NCBI GenBank assembly: GCA_014843695.1
Contig: CM026390.1
Span: 53,596,121 to 53,660,120, forward strand
Direction of reading: 5' to 3'
DNA: 64,000 nt
Source: Archivesica marissinica
Taxonomy: Eukaryota; Mollusca; Bivalvia; Venerida; Vesicomyidae
Made by a program: the position numbers and the translations under genes. The notes under the pieces are model-generated. The model saw only the letters and a list, made by a program, of their open reading frames with translations, was not told where the DNA came from and did not search any database. Positions 1-12,600 of the stretch are shown here, one piece after another (position 1 is the first letter of the stretch; every line of letters begins with the position of its first letter).

Positions 1-617
1 TTTAATAGAGCCTAGGAATGAAAGCGTTAGTTTATTTAACAATAACAGACTACCCACTGAGCTTAGCATTACTATGAATGAGAATCTTAGCAAGTTAGAA
101 ACAAGTGTATCAACAGTATCCACAGTGGGGATCACCACACCTTCAGCACCAGCATTATCATTAACAAATCAGTCACCAAGTGAAAGTACAAAGCAGATCA
201 GAATACTTAGTAAATCTAATCAGAATACTGAGGAAAAACCCATTTTTACTCCGCAGCCTCAAAGAACACATGATTCTGAATTTCCAAGTGTTTCATTATC
301 TGCCCAGAATGTGGTTCAGAGACCTATTCAGGGAAGTACAGCAAATAACACTATTGCTAAACCACAAAGTTTCAATCCGAACCCTAATGTGAATCCGTAT
401 CAAAATTTAAACCCCCATACCGTCATGAATAAAAATCTTCAAGGGTTATATGGAAGCCAAAATGCTAGATATTCAGCGCCAATGAAAGATGGTGAGTTTG
501 GTCACTCATCGAATATGAATCAGTTCAGGCCACGTTCTCCAGGTTCAATGGTGCGTAACCAGCAGCCAAACCATTCGGGGATGAACAGTGTCTTTCAAAG
601 AAATGCACATGTGCCAG
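1..617 (+). CDS. PARP14: PARP14-like exon 1 (partial): low-complexity N-terminal leader
   Basis: The frame is open from base 2 with no stop; the ATG at 74 is internal, not a demonstrated start. The encoded 205 residues are rich in Ser, Asn, Gln, Pro and Thr, with no fold I recognise, and look disordered. The donor is CCAG|GTAAAG at 617/618, phase 1. Exon status rests on the long open frame, the good donor and the phase match to the RRM exon. An RNA-binding-protein-like disordered leader is plausible, but its function is unknown. Confidence 0.8.
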
Positions 618-3600
618 GTAAAGTTTGATTTATTCCTTAGTCATTCAGTTAAATGTGTATGTGCAGGGATCATTCTAGATGGCGATTTGGGCAAAATAAT
701 TGTTTTAAATTTTTTTTATACAATTTTTATAAAAACTGTTGTCCATTTTCTGCTGTTCACGATGAAACAATGTGCCATTCTGGTGTTATTTGACCGATCT
801 CCATTAAATAAAAAGTATTTGTTAATAGAATAAAGTCTTCCGGTCAGGACCACAAGGGCATATCAGTGATCTGGTCGTTTTTACCTAGTTTCTCGTCGAT
901 GTTTCTGCATGCATGTTTCATTTCCGTTGGTTGCCTTTAGTAAACATTACTTACTATATGACCATAGGGCAAAAAAATAAAAATTTGTGTCTTGTGCCTT
1001 GTAAGATATACTAACCCATTATAAAGAGCACTCAGTCTATTTAAATGTTGTATTTAATGGTTATACTGTGCATTTTAACCATATTTTGTTGAAATGTATT
1101 ATATAGCACCATTTAAAGCAGCATTACATCATATGAAATAAAATATATTTGAAAAATTCAATTTTTACGTATGGATAGCAACGCTGCTACACATTCTAAC
1201 ATTATACTTTGTATGCTTATGTTCATTTGGTAAACAGTGTTTTTTTTTGCGATAAAACAAACTCGAAACCGAAAGTAGGACTTTCTGAGTCGATCGGTCA
1301 CGCACTTATTTACAACCGGAATGCATCGTCCGCACTTGTTTACATTCGGAATGCATCAACCCCATTTGTCCCACGTTGTCTTTTTTAATTAAATTACTTG
1401 ATATGTTGATTCATACCTCTGTTACCTAAGTTTTTTAGGGACATTTCTACATCCCCGCGAGGGGTTCGACATTAGAGGAAGATAGATAGATAGTATTTCA
1501 TGTTCAAAATATATACGTTGTTTTCTACATCATCTGTTGTTTCACGCATGCTCGCTGTGCGTGTTTACATTTCGTGTGTTGATAAACAAATTCGCGTATA
1601 CGACGGTTTAAATTTATTGGAATTTTATCGTTTCTGAGCGACTATTTCGATTTTTGTAAACACACACACACACACACACATTAGTATTTATATTTTACCC
1701 AAAACATCCTTTATTACGATGTAATGCTGCTTTAAGGACGCGATCGCATGCTTTTGAACACACTTCTCCCAAAAATTCTGACCTAGAATAAACCCTGTAT
1801 GTGATGAGGGAAGGTGGTGTGGGGGGGGGGTTAGCTATTATGCATTTTCAATTAGCCACCCTTCATTGAAGATAAAACATTTGTTCAATTGATACACATT
1901 GTACAAGAAGATTATATTGGACAAGAGAGTGCAGGCGGGTCATTTGTTATTGGTTGTGCAAACTCCATTAGTGTAAATCTTTATAAAGATATTCATAGGA
2001 AATTTAAATTATATACTGTTTTAGCTTAAAATGTTATGTGAATATGTTCGGCTATATTAATTTTAGCTCCTAATTTCCACCGTGTGGAGAACATTGATGT
2101 GAACATATACGTCCAGGGACTAAACCCAAGAACACGAGCAGAAAGTATACAGAACTACTTTGAGGCAATAGGCAGACCAGCTGCCGTGAAAGATGGCATC
2201 CTCTTCAATCTGGACCACACAGAAGCACTTATTATATTTAAACAGAAACCCGGTATGTACATGTATCTTGAGTATGTTAGAAACAGTAGAAATGGTCATA
2301 GATATTGCTTTATTGTTGGGAGAAAGCAACCATCAATGATCATCTCTGCTGTAACACAACATTTTCATCTCACAAAACTCCGTACTTCCATGGCCATGGG
2401 TATGATTGGGGTCAGTAGTGCCAAATTTGGTCAGTAGGATCCTTACATTAAAATGTACCAACCTTATCTGGGATTGTAGCCATCTTAAATCAGTTGAAAA
2501 GTACTGAAACCTCAAAGTCTTCTATAACTACTGGTTAGAAATTAAAATAATTTCACTTTTTCTATGTTTTGTCAAACCAAGTGCAATAATTGCAAAACAT
2601 GGAAGCCATTAGGGTGGGACATATTTTTCTTTTTAGTGTATATATTATTTACTTCTATTTGAGATAAAGTGAATCTAGCACCTCCAAGAGTTGCAGATAA
2701 TGAAATCCCACCCGAGGGCCGAAGATGTGTGCAAAGAACGAGGCTCTGTCGAGTTCTTTGCACTAATCTTCAGCTCATAAGGTGGAATTTCCTTATCTGC
2801 AACTCTATAGAGGTGCTAGATTTATTTTTCTTACCCCTACGATGCTTTTGATGCACTTTACAAATAATACCAACCTATATACACACTCGTCAATGGATTT
2901 ACTATAAAGTGATGAGGTCATTGGAATGGGACAATTTACTCACTTTGATTTTGATGGTCACTTAAAAGTAAACACCATACATATTAAACAGTTTGACTTC
3001 TTTAATGCTAACTATTTACATCCAACATGGGTAAAGATTAAAATATTCTATAACTTTAACCATCATAATTAAAGGAAATAATACATACATAATAAGATTT
3101 AAAAGGAGATCAGTCGCACTGTGATATATGTTTACAAACAATGCAACTGCATTGTGGATCAATGGGTAATAGTAGTCACGTGAACAACACATGTATGCTA
3201 GCGATTCTTCATTGATTGCATCATCGGTGACGTATCGCTGTTCTCATAATGACATATCTTCATGGTAGTGTTCGAATTGTTATCCAATGAATGATATCAA
3301 TTTGGACGCGGAAATAAATGGAAACTAACAGATTTGTTGTGATATCTAATTAGCACAAATTAGTCTCCTTGTCTACCAGATTTATCTTACACCCCAAAGC
3401 TGCGCCAAAAGCCGGATAGGTGAGAACAATCTGGAAAGTGGGGATATGTAAAATTGTTGGATCATCCTGATTTTAACACCGGTATACAGGTTCAGAATTC
3501 TTGCATTGATATTCAGCTTTAAGCATTTACATGTAGGTAAAATACCAGCTTTAAGCATTTACATGTAGGTAAAATACCAGCTTTAAGCATTTACATGTAG

Positions 3601-6600
3601 GTAAAATACCAGCTTTAAGCATTTACATGTAGGTAAAATACCAGCTTTAAGCATTTACATGTAGGTAAAATGCATAAACATTGGAGACTGTAGTTGATAT
3701 ATATCCATATACATGTGTTTGCAGATATGATTAAGCTAAGACAGACAGTCAGGGCTAGGAAACTAGATGGATTTAATCTCGAGCTCTGTGAAGTTCCACT
3801 GCCTAGAGGTATTGTAGTTAGTAGTGATGGTTATATACGTAGCAGAGAGGCACTTGTCTACTACTTTGAGCGTGAATCTATTGGCGGCGGACCACTGAAG
3901 AAGAATGGAGATGTAGAAACTGAAGATGGGTGCTGTTTGCTAGAGTTTGACGATTACCGAGGTAATAGATACTTTTCTACCTCACCAGTTATGGTTAAAT
4001 TTAACCCTTGTTCACATTTATTCACTGGAGGTAAAATGTTGTCAACATAATGAAAACCTTTCACATTTTCTCACGAAACGATGTAGGAATCTCATAAATT
4101 TCGTGTATAATATCCTTGTGACAACCGTGGCTACATTGCTTCAAGTGGCATCACTGGAGTTAAAGAGCCCACTATGTCAACTTATAGTAATACCTTGAAA
4201 ACAATTCTTCTCCAGAACCAATGATATGAATGCTGCCTTTTATTTAACACTGGTCAGGAGTAAATGTAAACAGTTGGACACTTTCTAAATAAATGTTTCA
4301 GGGTCGTGTTTTTCGTATAATTAGACATTTGGAAGCATTTTTATTTCTATGTGTAGTTTATGTACACATTGCCATGCTCATCATGAGATCTCAATGTGGT
4401 TGTTGTGTGTACATATATTTGTTATTTCTGTTGTGATTTAGTGGTGCCGCGTCTGTGTTCTGGACATAAACAGCATCGTGTAGATGGGGTGTTGTTGCGA
4501 GTCTCTCCGTACTACCAATGTGAAAATGGAGCCATCTGGGATATGAATTTACATGTCGTGCCCATCCCGAAACCTGTCAACATCCACATTCTCCCCGATC
4601 AGCTCGAATTTGTCAAGAAGTAAGCAGAATGTTTTTAATTCCAGGAGTAATCTGGAGGTAGATCTACTGTAACATATTGTTATATTGCATTATAAATATG
4701 TTTATAGGCTTGTTAAATAGGGTGGGTTTCTTAGATAGTTTGTCCGAGGTGGATTACCCAAGGTGGTTTGTATGAGGAGGCTTACATGAGGTGGTTTAAT
4801 GGAGGTGGATTACCAACCTAAGCATTACAAACCTCACCGATTAGCGCAGTGGTTAGCACGCTCGCTTCTCACCAATGAAACCTGGGTTCGATCCTCGGAC
4901 CGGGAAGTATGTGAGATGGTACGGTGGTCGCCAGATCAGACAGGTGGGTTTTCTCCGGGTACTCCGGTATCCTCCCTCACTAATGACCACATTTACGCTT
5001 TCATCCGAGCCAACAAGAGTGATTAATATAAGTTGTTAAAACTTGCTTCGCAATCGTTGTAAAATAAATAAAGTTATAAAAAAACCTGTATTGCTAAAAC
5101 ACCAACAGTGAAAAAAATGACAATACTCAGTTTTTATGAATATTGATGATTGCTGTGTTTGTAGGAAATGTGTTTTAATTAGGGATGGCAACGAATACCC
5201 AAATATTCGCTCGGACGACAGAATATCCGAATACTAGTCCAGTATTCGATTATTCGGGGAAAAATGTATAATATTTGCAAAAATGATATAAACTGTCATA
5301 AATCCGATACGTTGCTTTCTTTTACAATTTGAAGCCATCATAAAACCTTACAATACAAAAGAAATTGCCCCAGGATGTTTGAATAAACAATGTTGTGTAC
5401 CTTACCGACTGGATATTCGAATGGTTAAATCGCTATTCGTTGCCATCCCTAGTTTTAATGTTGTCAAAACACTGAAGTTTTACATAGAGTGATCATTGTG
5501 TCCTGTTGTTTTATCCAAGAAAAGTCTATGCAGGATTTGAGAATTCCGTCATGCTACAAGCAGAATGTAAGCACCACTAGGGTGAACTGACATGCACTGT
5601 CTAGGCTCCACACTGGGCTCAAACTAAACTTGACACGGTTCTTGTGAGAATATTATTCAGTTGGCCTTTGAACATGTTTGTGATGGTGCACATGTTTGTG
5701 ATGGTGCACATGTTTGTGATGGTGCACATGTTTGTGATGGTGCACATGTTTGTGATGGTGCACATGTTTGTGAGATGGTGCACATGTTTGTGAGATGGTG
5801 CACATGTTTGTGAGATGGTGCACATGTTTGTGATGGTGCACATGTTTGTGAGATGGTGCACATGTTTGTGATGGTGCACATGTTTGTGATGGTGCACATG
5901 TTTGTGATTGTGCACATGTTTGTGATGGTGAACATGTACCTGTGTCTTGGACGAGCACGAGTATTGCTCACTATATGACCGTAGTTGTTCATTGGAGAAT
6001 AAGTACAGTAAGCAAACAACCACCCCTATTATTGTATGGTAAGGGCACATGTATTCTGTTATTCATTCAAGTTTTGTAAACTACATTGTAGTGATGAAAT
6101 TATCCCGCAATTGTTTTAAGCTTGTATTTTATGTTTACTGATAATGTAATCATAAAGCTGTGAGCTGATTGTTCCCGTACTATATGGTTCTCTATTTATG
6201 TACCAGACACTGTCAGCCTCAGTTTACTGCCCGTCTCCGTGACAAGTATGCGGACATGTTGTATTCCAAGGACCATGTCACTGTGAAGTGCACCCTGCGC
6301 CAGACCATGCCAAACTATCGCACGTTGGTACGAGGTTGGGATAACGGCATTCAAGAGGCTGTTGCAAGGTTTCTGGCTGGAAATATTGACCAGTCGGACG
6401 TCGGCGTTCCCGAAAAAGTCTGGGATAAATTGATGGAGTTTCTTAATTCAGGTACAGGTCCTTGAAAATGCTTTGTGTGTATCCGTCTGGCACTTGAGTA
6501 TGATTGTTTCAGTGAACCTTTTTCTTCCTAGCTGAATAACTCTCAGTGCATTCACTAGTCCAATAGAATAAAATGGTCATGCCATTAAGATTGTCGACAT

Positions 6601-9600
6601 GAAGTACTGAATGATCTTAATGCTTTGGGCTGTATTTCTAATGGATGGTGAACATGTCCTATGTCATGCAAGTCGAAGGAATGTCTATTATTAAAAGAAG
6701 CCATACTCATGGAAATGTGCCAATCTGATACAAACATTGATAGTGATAGAACTGTAAGGTAATTTGAAAGTATTCATGTCTGTTCATGAAAGTCTTAATA
6801 ATTCCCAACTCGAGAACTTTTGTGCATTTTCTTAGCACTTTATAGATCACTAGGTCAAATTAAAGAAAATTCCGGTCTGAAACTCGGGGGTTCAACTTTG
6901 GTCCAAAATTTAGGGGGACTTCACTTCCCCCTCCAGCCAATTTAGGGAGAAGTGAGAGGAAATCATTGGGAAGTGTGCATTTCACCTACATATTTTACTT
7001 TAAATCTACACTTTCGTGTTCGCGATCAGACTTAGCCATCACACAGTGAGTGCAATGCCATTTGCCAGACTCGTCATCTTGATACCAATCAAAATAGTTA
7101 AGTTCTTCACTTTTGAAGCACACTTACCAGGTTACCACTTAAGTAGTGAACCACCCAAGCATTATTATCATACTTATAAATCCAAAGCAAATGAATTCCA
7201 AAAGTATAGAACATTGCATGCACACAAATCATTTAACATCAATGGTAAGTTGGTAAGAAATGTAGCAGTAATTCTGTTAAATAGATGTGTCCGAAATATT
7301 TACCTATGTGACTTTGCCACTACTACTACTACAACCAAAACAGTTTGAAAGTCGAACATTCTAAATGATACAGGACACATCTTGCATGATGTTAACAACA
7401 GTTTAGGCGACATGGCTTGAAAAAAAGCGATGATTTCGTCCACTTTGCCCCCTAAGTTGAAACCTAGAAACTGTGTGGGGCAATGGATATGATATCCACC
7501 GAGGGGTTATGAGTATGAGGTTGTGTCCTTAAGCAAGATACTGAAATCCACATTGTCCTTTCTCTCCATCATGGGGATGGATTTACAAAATGTAATCAGG
7601 AATGATGACCTTGAGAGAGAGGTTATAGCCTGTTTTAAGAACTTGTTTCGCAGTTGAGCTAAAATAAATTGATATAAGCTAAACTACACTGCTGTTCAGC
7701 CAGCATGCAGAAGGATCTTTATCTCCTCTACCTCCGTGCAAAGTCTTTATATGATCTTAGCTGTTGGTGCAACTATAAATTCCAAAGCATTAAACATTTA
7801 TAACCTTCATTATCTCATTCCATGAAATTAATGGACAAATGTTTACTTTAAAGGGAGACCCGAATTCAAGGACCTGTTGATGAAACCTGATCGTGAGAGA
7901 AAATCCATAAAACTGATTGGTTATAAAGGCAACGTGAAGATAGCTCACACAGTTCTCAATGACAAAATAGAGGCCCTGTCTCGAGAGGCTAGAAGAAAAT
8001 CTGAGACGAGGAAGGTGAAATCTATCGAGAAGCTTGCTGTTTTGGATATTCAGGGAACATTTAGTGCAATATGTAGGAAATATGGTGACATGAAAATACA
8101 CGTTGATGGAAATGAGGTGTCGGTCGAGGGTGACCCAGTAGATATTCCTAATGCATTTATAGAAATGTATAGTGAATGTGATAAAATCGAACCTGTAGAA
8201 TTCAAGCACTCTAAAACTAGGGAGTGGGTACTGTTTGTGAAAAAAGAACAAATTGTTAAACACATTCAGAAAAAGCTTGATCAGAGACGTCTACGTGGAA
8301 GCTGGGAAATCAGTGGTACGTGTATTAACGTGTATGTCTCCACGGATGGTAATGCCAAACTGATTAAGGACACTATTCACCAAGCAGTGATGGAGGAATT
8401 GGTACAGGTAGATAAAACTTCCACAGAATTGTTAAACTCCGAAGTATGGGGAGACTTCTTACTGGACAATAGACGCAAGTTCCGAGAGAGACTCGAAGTG
8501 TTTACAAAGAAACAGCAGATTGTGGTAGTCGTGGGTACGGATGATATAGTACCTCATGTGGTTAAACTTATGAAAGAGTTTCTCGATTCCAAGACAGTTA
8601 AAACGGTGACGGTTCACTGTGAAGCTGTTGTCTTACAGTTTATCTCGGAGTGTTGGGCGGAGGATGACTTCTTGGAAATACACAAGAATGATGTCGTTGT
8701 CAAAACAAAAAGTAAGATAATAAAGGAGTTTCTTTTTTTTTAATGACTTATCTTAGCATTCCATTAGCAATTGAAATTGGTTATTGATATACCATATGTA
8801 TTGATGTATAGCGTGCTATCATGTATAACGCCCACCAACGGTTTGGCAATTTTTTTTGAAACAAAGCTGTAGCCGTGTATACTATGCAATAGACAAATTC
8901 TACAAGGATTTCAGTAATAATTGTGCACATGATCCATAGCAAATCTTACCTCTATCCAATCAGAACACATTCCTTTTAACATTTCCCGCTGCCTTCGTTC
9001 TGTGAAGAAAATCCTCCACCCACTTAATAACTTCTCCATCAATATCATTAAGCTTCATCTTCTGAATTAAATGTCTATGTGTTACTGAGTCATATGCTTT
9101 TTTTAGATCCAAATATATCGTGTTAATCTGTAGGCCTTTGTGAAAGAGTATCATCAAGCATTTCTAGCAGCTGGAAGTACACAGCTTCTCTTTTCTCGAA
9201 AACCAAATTGGGCTTCACTGAATAAGCTTTTTGCATTTAGTTACCAATCATCTCTCTAATGTCATAAACAATTTCTCAATTGTGATGGTTTACTGTTTTA
9301 TTTTTAAAGTCAAATCTGTGTTAGTGGTCACCTATTAAGCAGCCAACCTGTATTAAGCAGCCAGTTTCAAGATTCCCAATATGTTGTTTTACCATACATT
9401 TGACCTTTATTAAGCACCCACCTGTGCTAAGCAGCCACTTTCTGTGATTCCCTTGGCTGGCTGCTTAAGACAGGTTTGGCTGTCAGTGTGGTCACAAAAT
9501 GTGTTGCTTATTTTACACACAATTATATATCTCTTTTGTTTTGTTGCTGCAGCAAATGGACTGGAATTAACAGGTCTGTCGGAAAACCTTATAAAGGGCA

Positions 9601-12600
9601 AACAAAAACTAGATATGAAGCTAAAGCGCATGTGTAGTAAGAGACACTTCCTGAAAAAGACTGGAATCCATTCCGTCCTGGAAGCTTCTAAGCACTCTGG
9701 GACGATCAGTGTCATCGAGAAGGAGACAAAGTGTGTGATCAAGCTTCCACAGGAGTTAGATGAAAGCACCACAGTGATGCTCAGTGACTACGAAGCCATT
9801 GAACCTGAAATAATGGAAGGTAAAGATAACCATTCAAGGATTGAATTTACTGAATGCATTTCTAGTTCTGATGATGATTGAGCTTATTTACCCTCGCCTC
9901 TGGCGAACCATGTGGTTGAGCGATTTTTTCTAGTTCTGGACAATTTGATTCAATATATAGGACAGCACTGTGTTGTACAGATAGATTCAGTGTGAAATCT
10001 TTCATATAGATTGTTGGTGTTGAAATTAAATCTTGATGTCTTAATAAATTTTACAGTAATTTGGTAGGCAAAGAATCAAGAATGGTGTCAAGAATGTGTG
10101 TTGATATACACTATTTAATTAAGTACTTTTTGCATATACCGCTCTGTTGCTGTGTGTTGATAACTTGATATGACTTACCGTAATAGGGACCAATGGCGAT
10201 GACATCAACCCTCGGGCATTATAATTGCGCTAACATCTCACTGACATCGCGTTGACAACACGGCACTTAATCTGGAATAACTACCATAAAATGTCGACTG
10301 GGAGGCGCAGTGATTGCCGATAATTTACCTTTATATTGGCAACTAATAAATGATTTCTTTACTAAAATTACATGTATCTTTCACACTAAAAGCATGACTT
10401 GCCTGTAACATTGGATGTTAACGCAGGTGCATGTAATTAAGCCTATTACTGTTGGTACATTGTATGCTTCAAACGTCTGCCACGCCTCAATTGGATTTGA
10501 GAGAATGGTGTACGTGACATTTCACACACAAGCCCTTACATGATTACTGTATATTTTCGGAAAGTATCAGAGATTCTCAAAATAAAATCAACGTAATGCA
10601 ATTTTGTGTACATGTATATATTGAAGTCTGAGAAGAAATCCCATACCGTATATCGGGTTGTATTCGCATATTGCAAATTTCACGTTTATGTATTCGCGAA
10701 TCTAGTATTTAAGCGACAGTCTAACACATAATCATTGCATCATTCCCACATATAGAACTGCAGATTCCTTGGTACATTTAAAATACACGGGAAAACGTGC
10801 GCTCTGCTGAAGTAAATAGGTCGCTTTTTTTCTTCAGAAAGTATCACATATTATTGAGATTATAAGGTGTCGTCAAAACCAAATTGTAGCCCATGAAAAC
10901 ATAACAGCTTACTGTCGGCACATTTGAAACGTCCATGCCTGATCAATTGGATATTTGTTTAATCATCCATGTAAACATTGTGTAATTGTTCATATTATAG
11001 TATATATACATTGTTGTTTAATCATCCATGTAGCAATAAACATTGTGTAATTGTTCATATTATAGTATATACATTGTAGTTTAATTGAGACAGAATTTCA
11101 CAGATAGGGCTGTACATACGTGCATAGTATTTCAGTGTTTCCCCGATTATGAAATTATAATTACATTTGAAAACGTGCAGTCTGCAAATAGAATTGCAAA
11201 CATGATATTTGACACACGGGTACAGTCGTTATAGCTTTTATTTTTGGAAAATGATCACAGATTTCTCAATATTATATACGGCAGTCTAAGAATATTTATG
11301 ATGAACGGGAAATACTGTATTCAACAAGCCAGAATAAAATACAATATACAAAAACAACTAATACGCTGTTATAAACTGATATTATAATGAATTTGGTTGC
11401 CAATTAATGAATTATTGCTGCTTGATGAACATTTTATAAGCATATAACACAATGTTTGCAAATATGCGATGGTAGCTTAAGTAGTGTGTGTGTGTATTTT
11501 CATGTGTACCATCAGCGGAATAGAATACTTAGTGGAATATATGTGTGATTAATCTTGGCTGAATCTGTTACAGATGATCACCAGTCTACAGCACCAAAGT
11601 TCTTCCAAACCAAGAGACATAAAATCAAGATACGGCTTGTGTTTGGAGAATTAGGACATCAAAAGGTAGCTTTCAGTAACCGTTCTTCATGTACAGTGTA
11701 CGTAGTTTAGGTCCATGTATGTGTTCACCGTCTATAAATAAACAGTTGTATTGTGATATTAATTAAAATAAATTAATTTGTTAAAAATACTTTCAGTTTG
11801 AGCACATCTTAGATTTGAACTGCTATTAATAAACAGTCTCAAGGTATATGGTTCTCAAACAACTTTAGAACATAGATGATTCATTGTCACCAAAGTTTAG
11901 AAAATTGAAGTATACATAATCACTATATGTTTTAGAACAGTGATGAATCATTGTTACCAAGTTTTAGAACAGTGATGAATCATTGTCACCAAGTTTTAGA
12001 ACAGTGATGAATCATTGTCACCAAGTTTTAGAACAGTGATGAATCATTGTCACCAAGTTTTAGAACAGTGATGAATCATTGTCACCAAGTTTTAGAACAG
12101 TGATGAATCATTGTTACCAAGTTTTAAAACAGTGATGAATCATTGTCACCAAGTTTTAGAACAGTGATGAATCATTGTTACCAAGTTTTAAAACAGTGAT
12201 GAATCATTGTTACCAAGTTTTAGAACAGTGATGATTCATTGTTACCAATTTTTAGAACAGTGATGATTCATTGTTACCAAGTTTTAGAACAGTGATGATT
12301 CATTGTTACCAAGTTTTAGAACAGTGATGATTCATTGTTACCAAGTTTTAGAACAGTGATGTTTCATTGTTATAAAATTTTAGAACAGTGATGATTTATT
12401 GTTACCAAATTTAGAAAAGTGCTGATTCATTGTTACCAAGTTTTAGAAAAGTCATGATTCAATGTCACCAAGCTGAGAAAAGTGATGATTTATTGTCACA
12501 AAGTTTAGAAAAATGATTCATAGCCAGTTAACCATTTTGCAGGCTGATCTAATAGTGTCGAGTGCAGCTAGCAATCTGAACATGCGGAGTGGCTCTGCAT

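Larger units (their letters stand above)
657..1800 (+). repeat. Dispersed repeat, interrupted copy
   Basis: It shares GGGATCATTCTAGA, the block ACTGTGCATTTTAACCATAT and the CACTTCTCCCAAAAATTCTG end with 37855-38140. The two copies show the same order of blocks; this one is split at CCATTTAA by the element at 1117-1731. Family not identified. Confidence 0.7.
618..2066 (+). other. Intron 1 with a dispersed repeat split by a MITE
   Basis: Non-coding. It holds a dispersed repeat (about 657-1116 and 1732-1800) interrupted by a 615-bp terminal-inverted-repeat element. The short open frame at 588-833 runs over the donor and is not a gene. Confidence 0.8.
2253..3724 (+). other. Intron 2
   Basis: Non-coding; holds a foldback element (2671-2828) and a 32-bp minisatellite (3515-3670). 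I see nothing else. Confidence 0.8.
4620..6206 (+). other. Intron 4
   Basis: Holds a complete SINE (4829-5084), a hAT-like MITE (5180-5451) and an 18/20-bp minisatellite (5660-5936). The minus-strand frames over 5619-6050 (Thr/His/Cys repeats) are array artefacts. Confidence 0.85.
8712..9552 (+). other. Intron 6
   Basis: Holds a degenerate minus-strand LINE reverse transcriptase fragment (8960-9240) and a stretch with TTAAGCAGCCA motifs repeated at 9330-9475. The open frame upstream of the acceptor at 9444-9552 is intron. Confidence 0.8.

Noticed and set aside
74..76. ATG at 74 as the gene start
   Set aside because: The frame is open upstream to base 2, so this Met is not shown to be the start.
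2669..2851. Short frames on both strands
   Set aside because: They lie in a foldback inverted repeat, so each strand resembles the other.
4841..4906. True tRNA gene
   Set aside because: Boxes A and B are followed by a SINE body and tail, the fold is imperfect, and related copies exist at 33411 and 37736. The same reasoning applies to the heads at 12913, 15719, 34869 and 49241.
5619..6050. His/Cys/Thr-rich frames that look like metal-binding repeats
   Set aside because: All three minus phases are open; it is an 18/20-bp intronic array.
7016..7348. 110-codon frame in intron 5
   Set aside because: No domain, no homologous feel, lies between two PARP exons whose phases already match.
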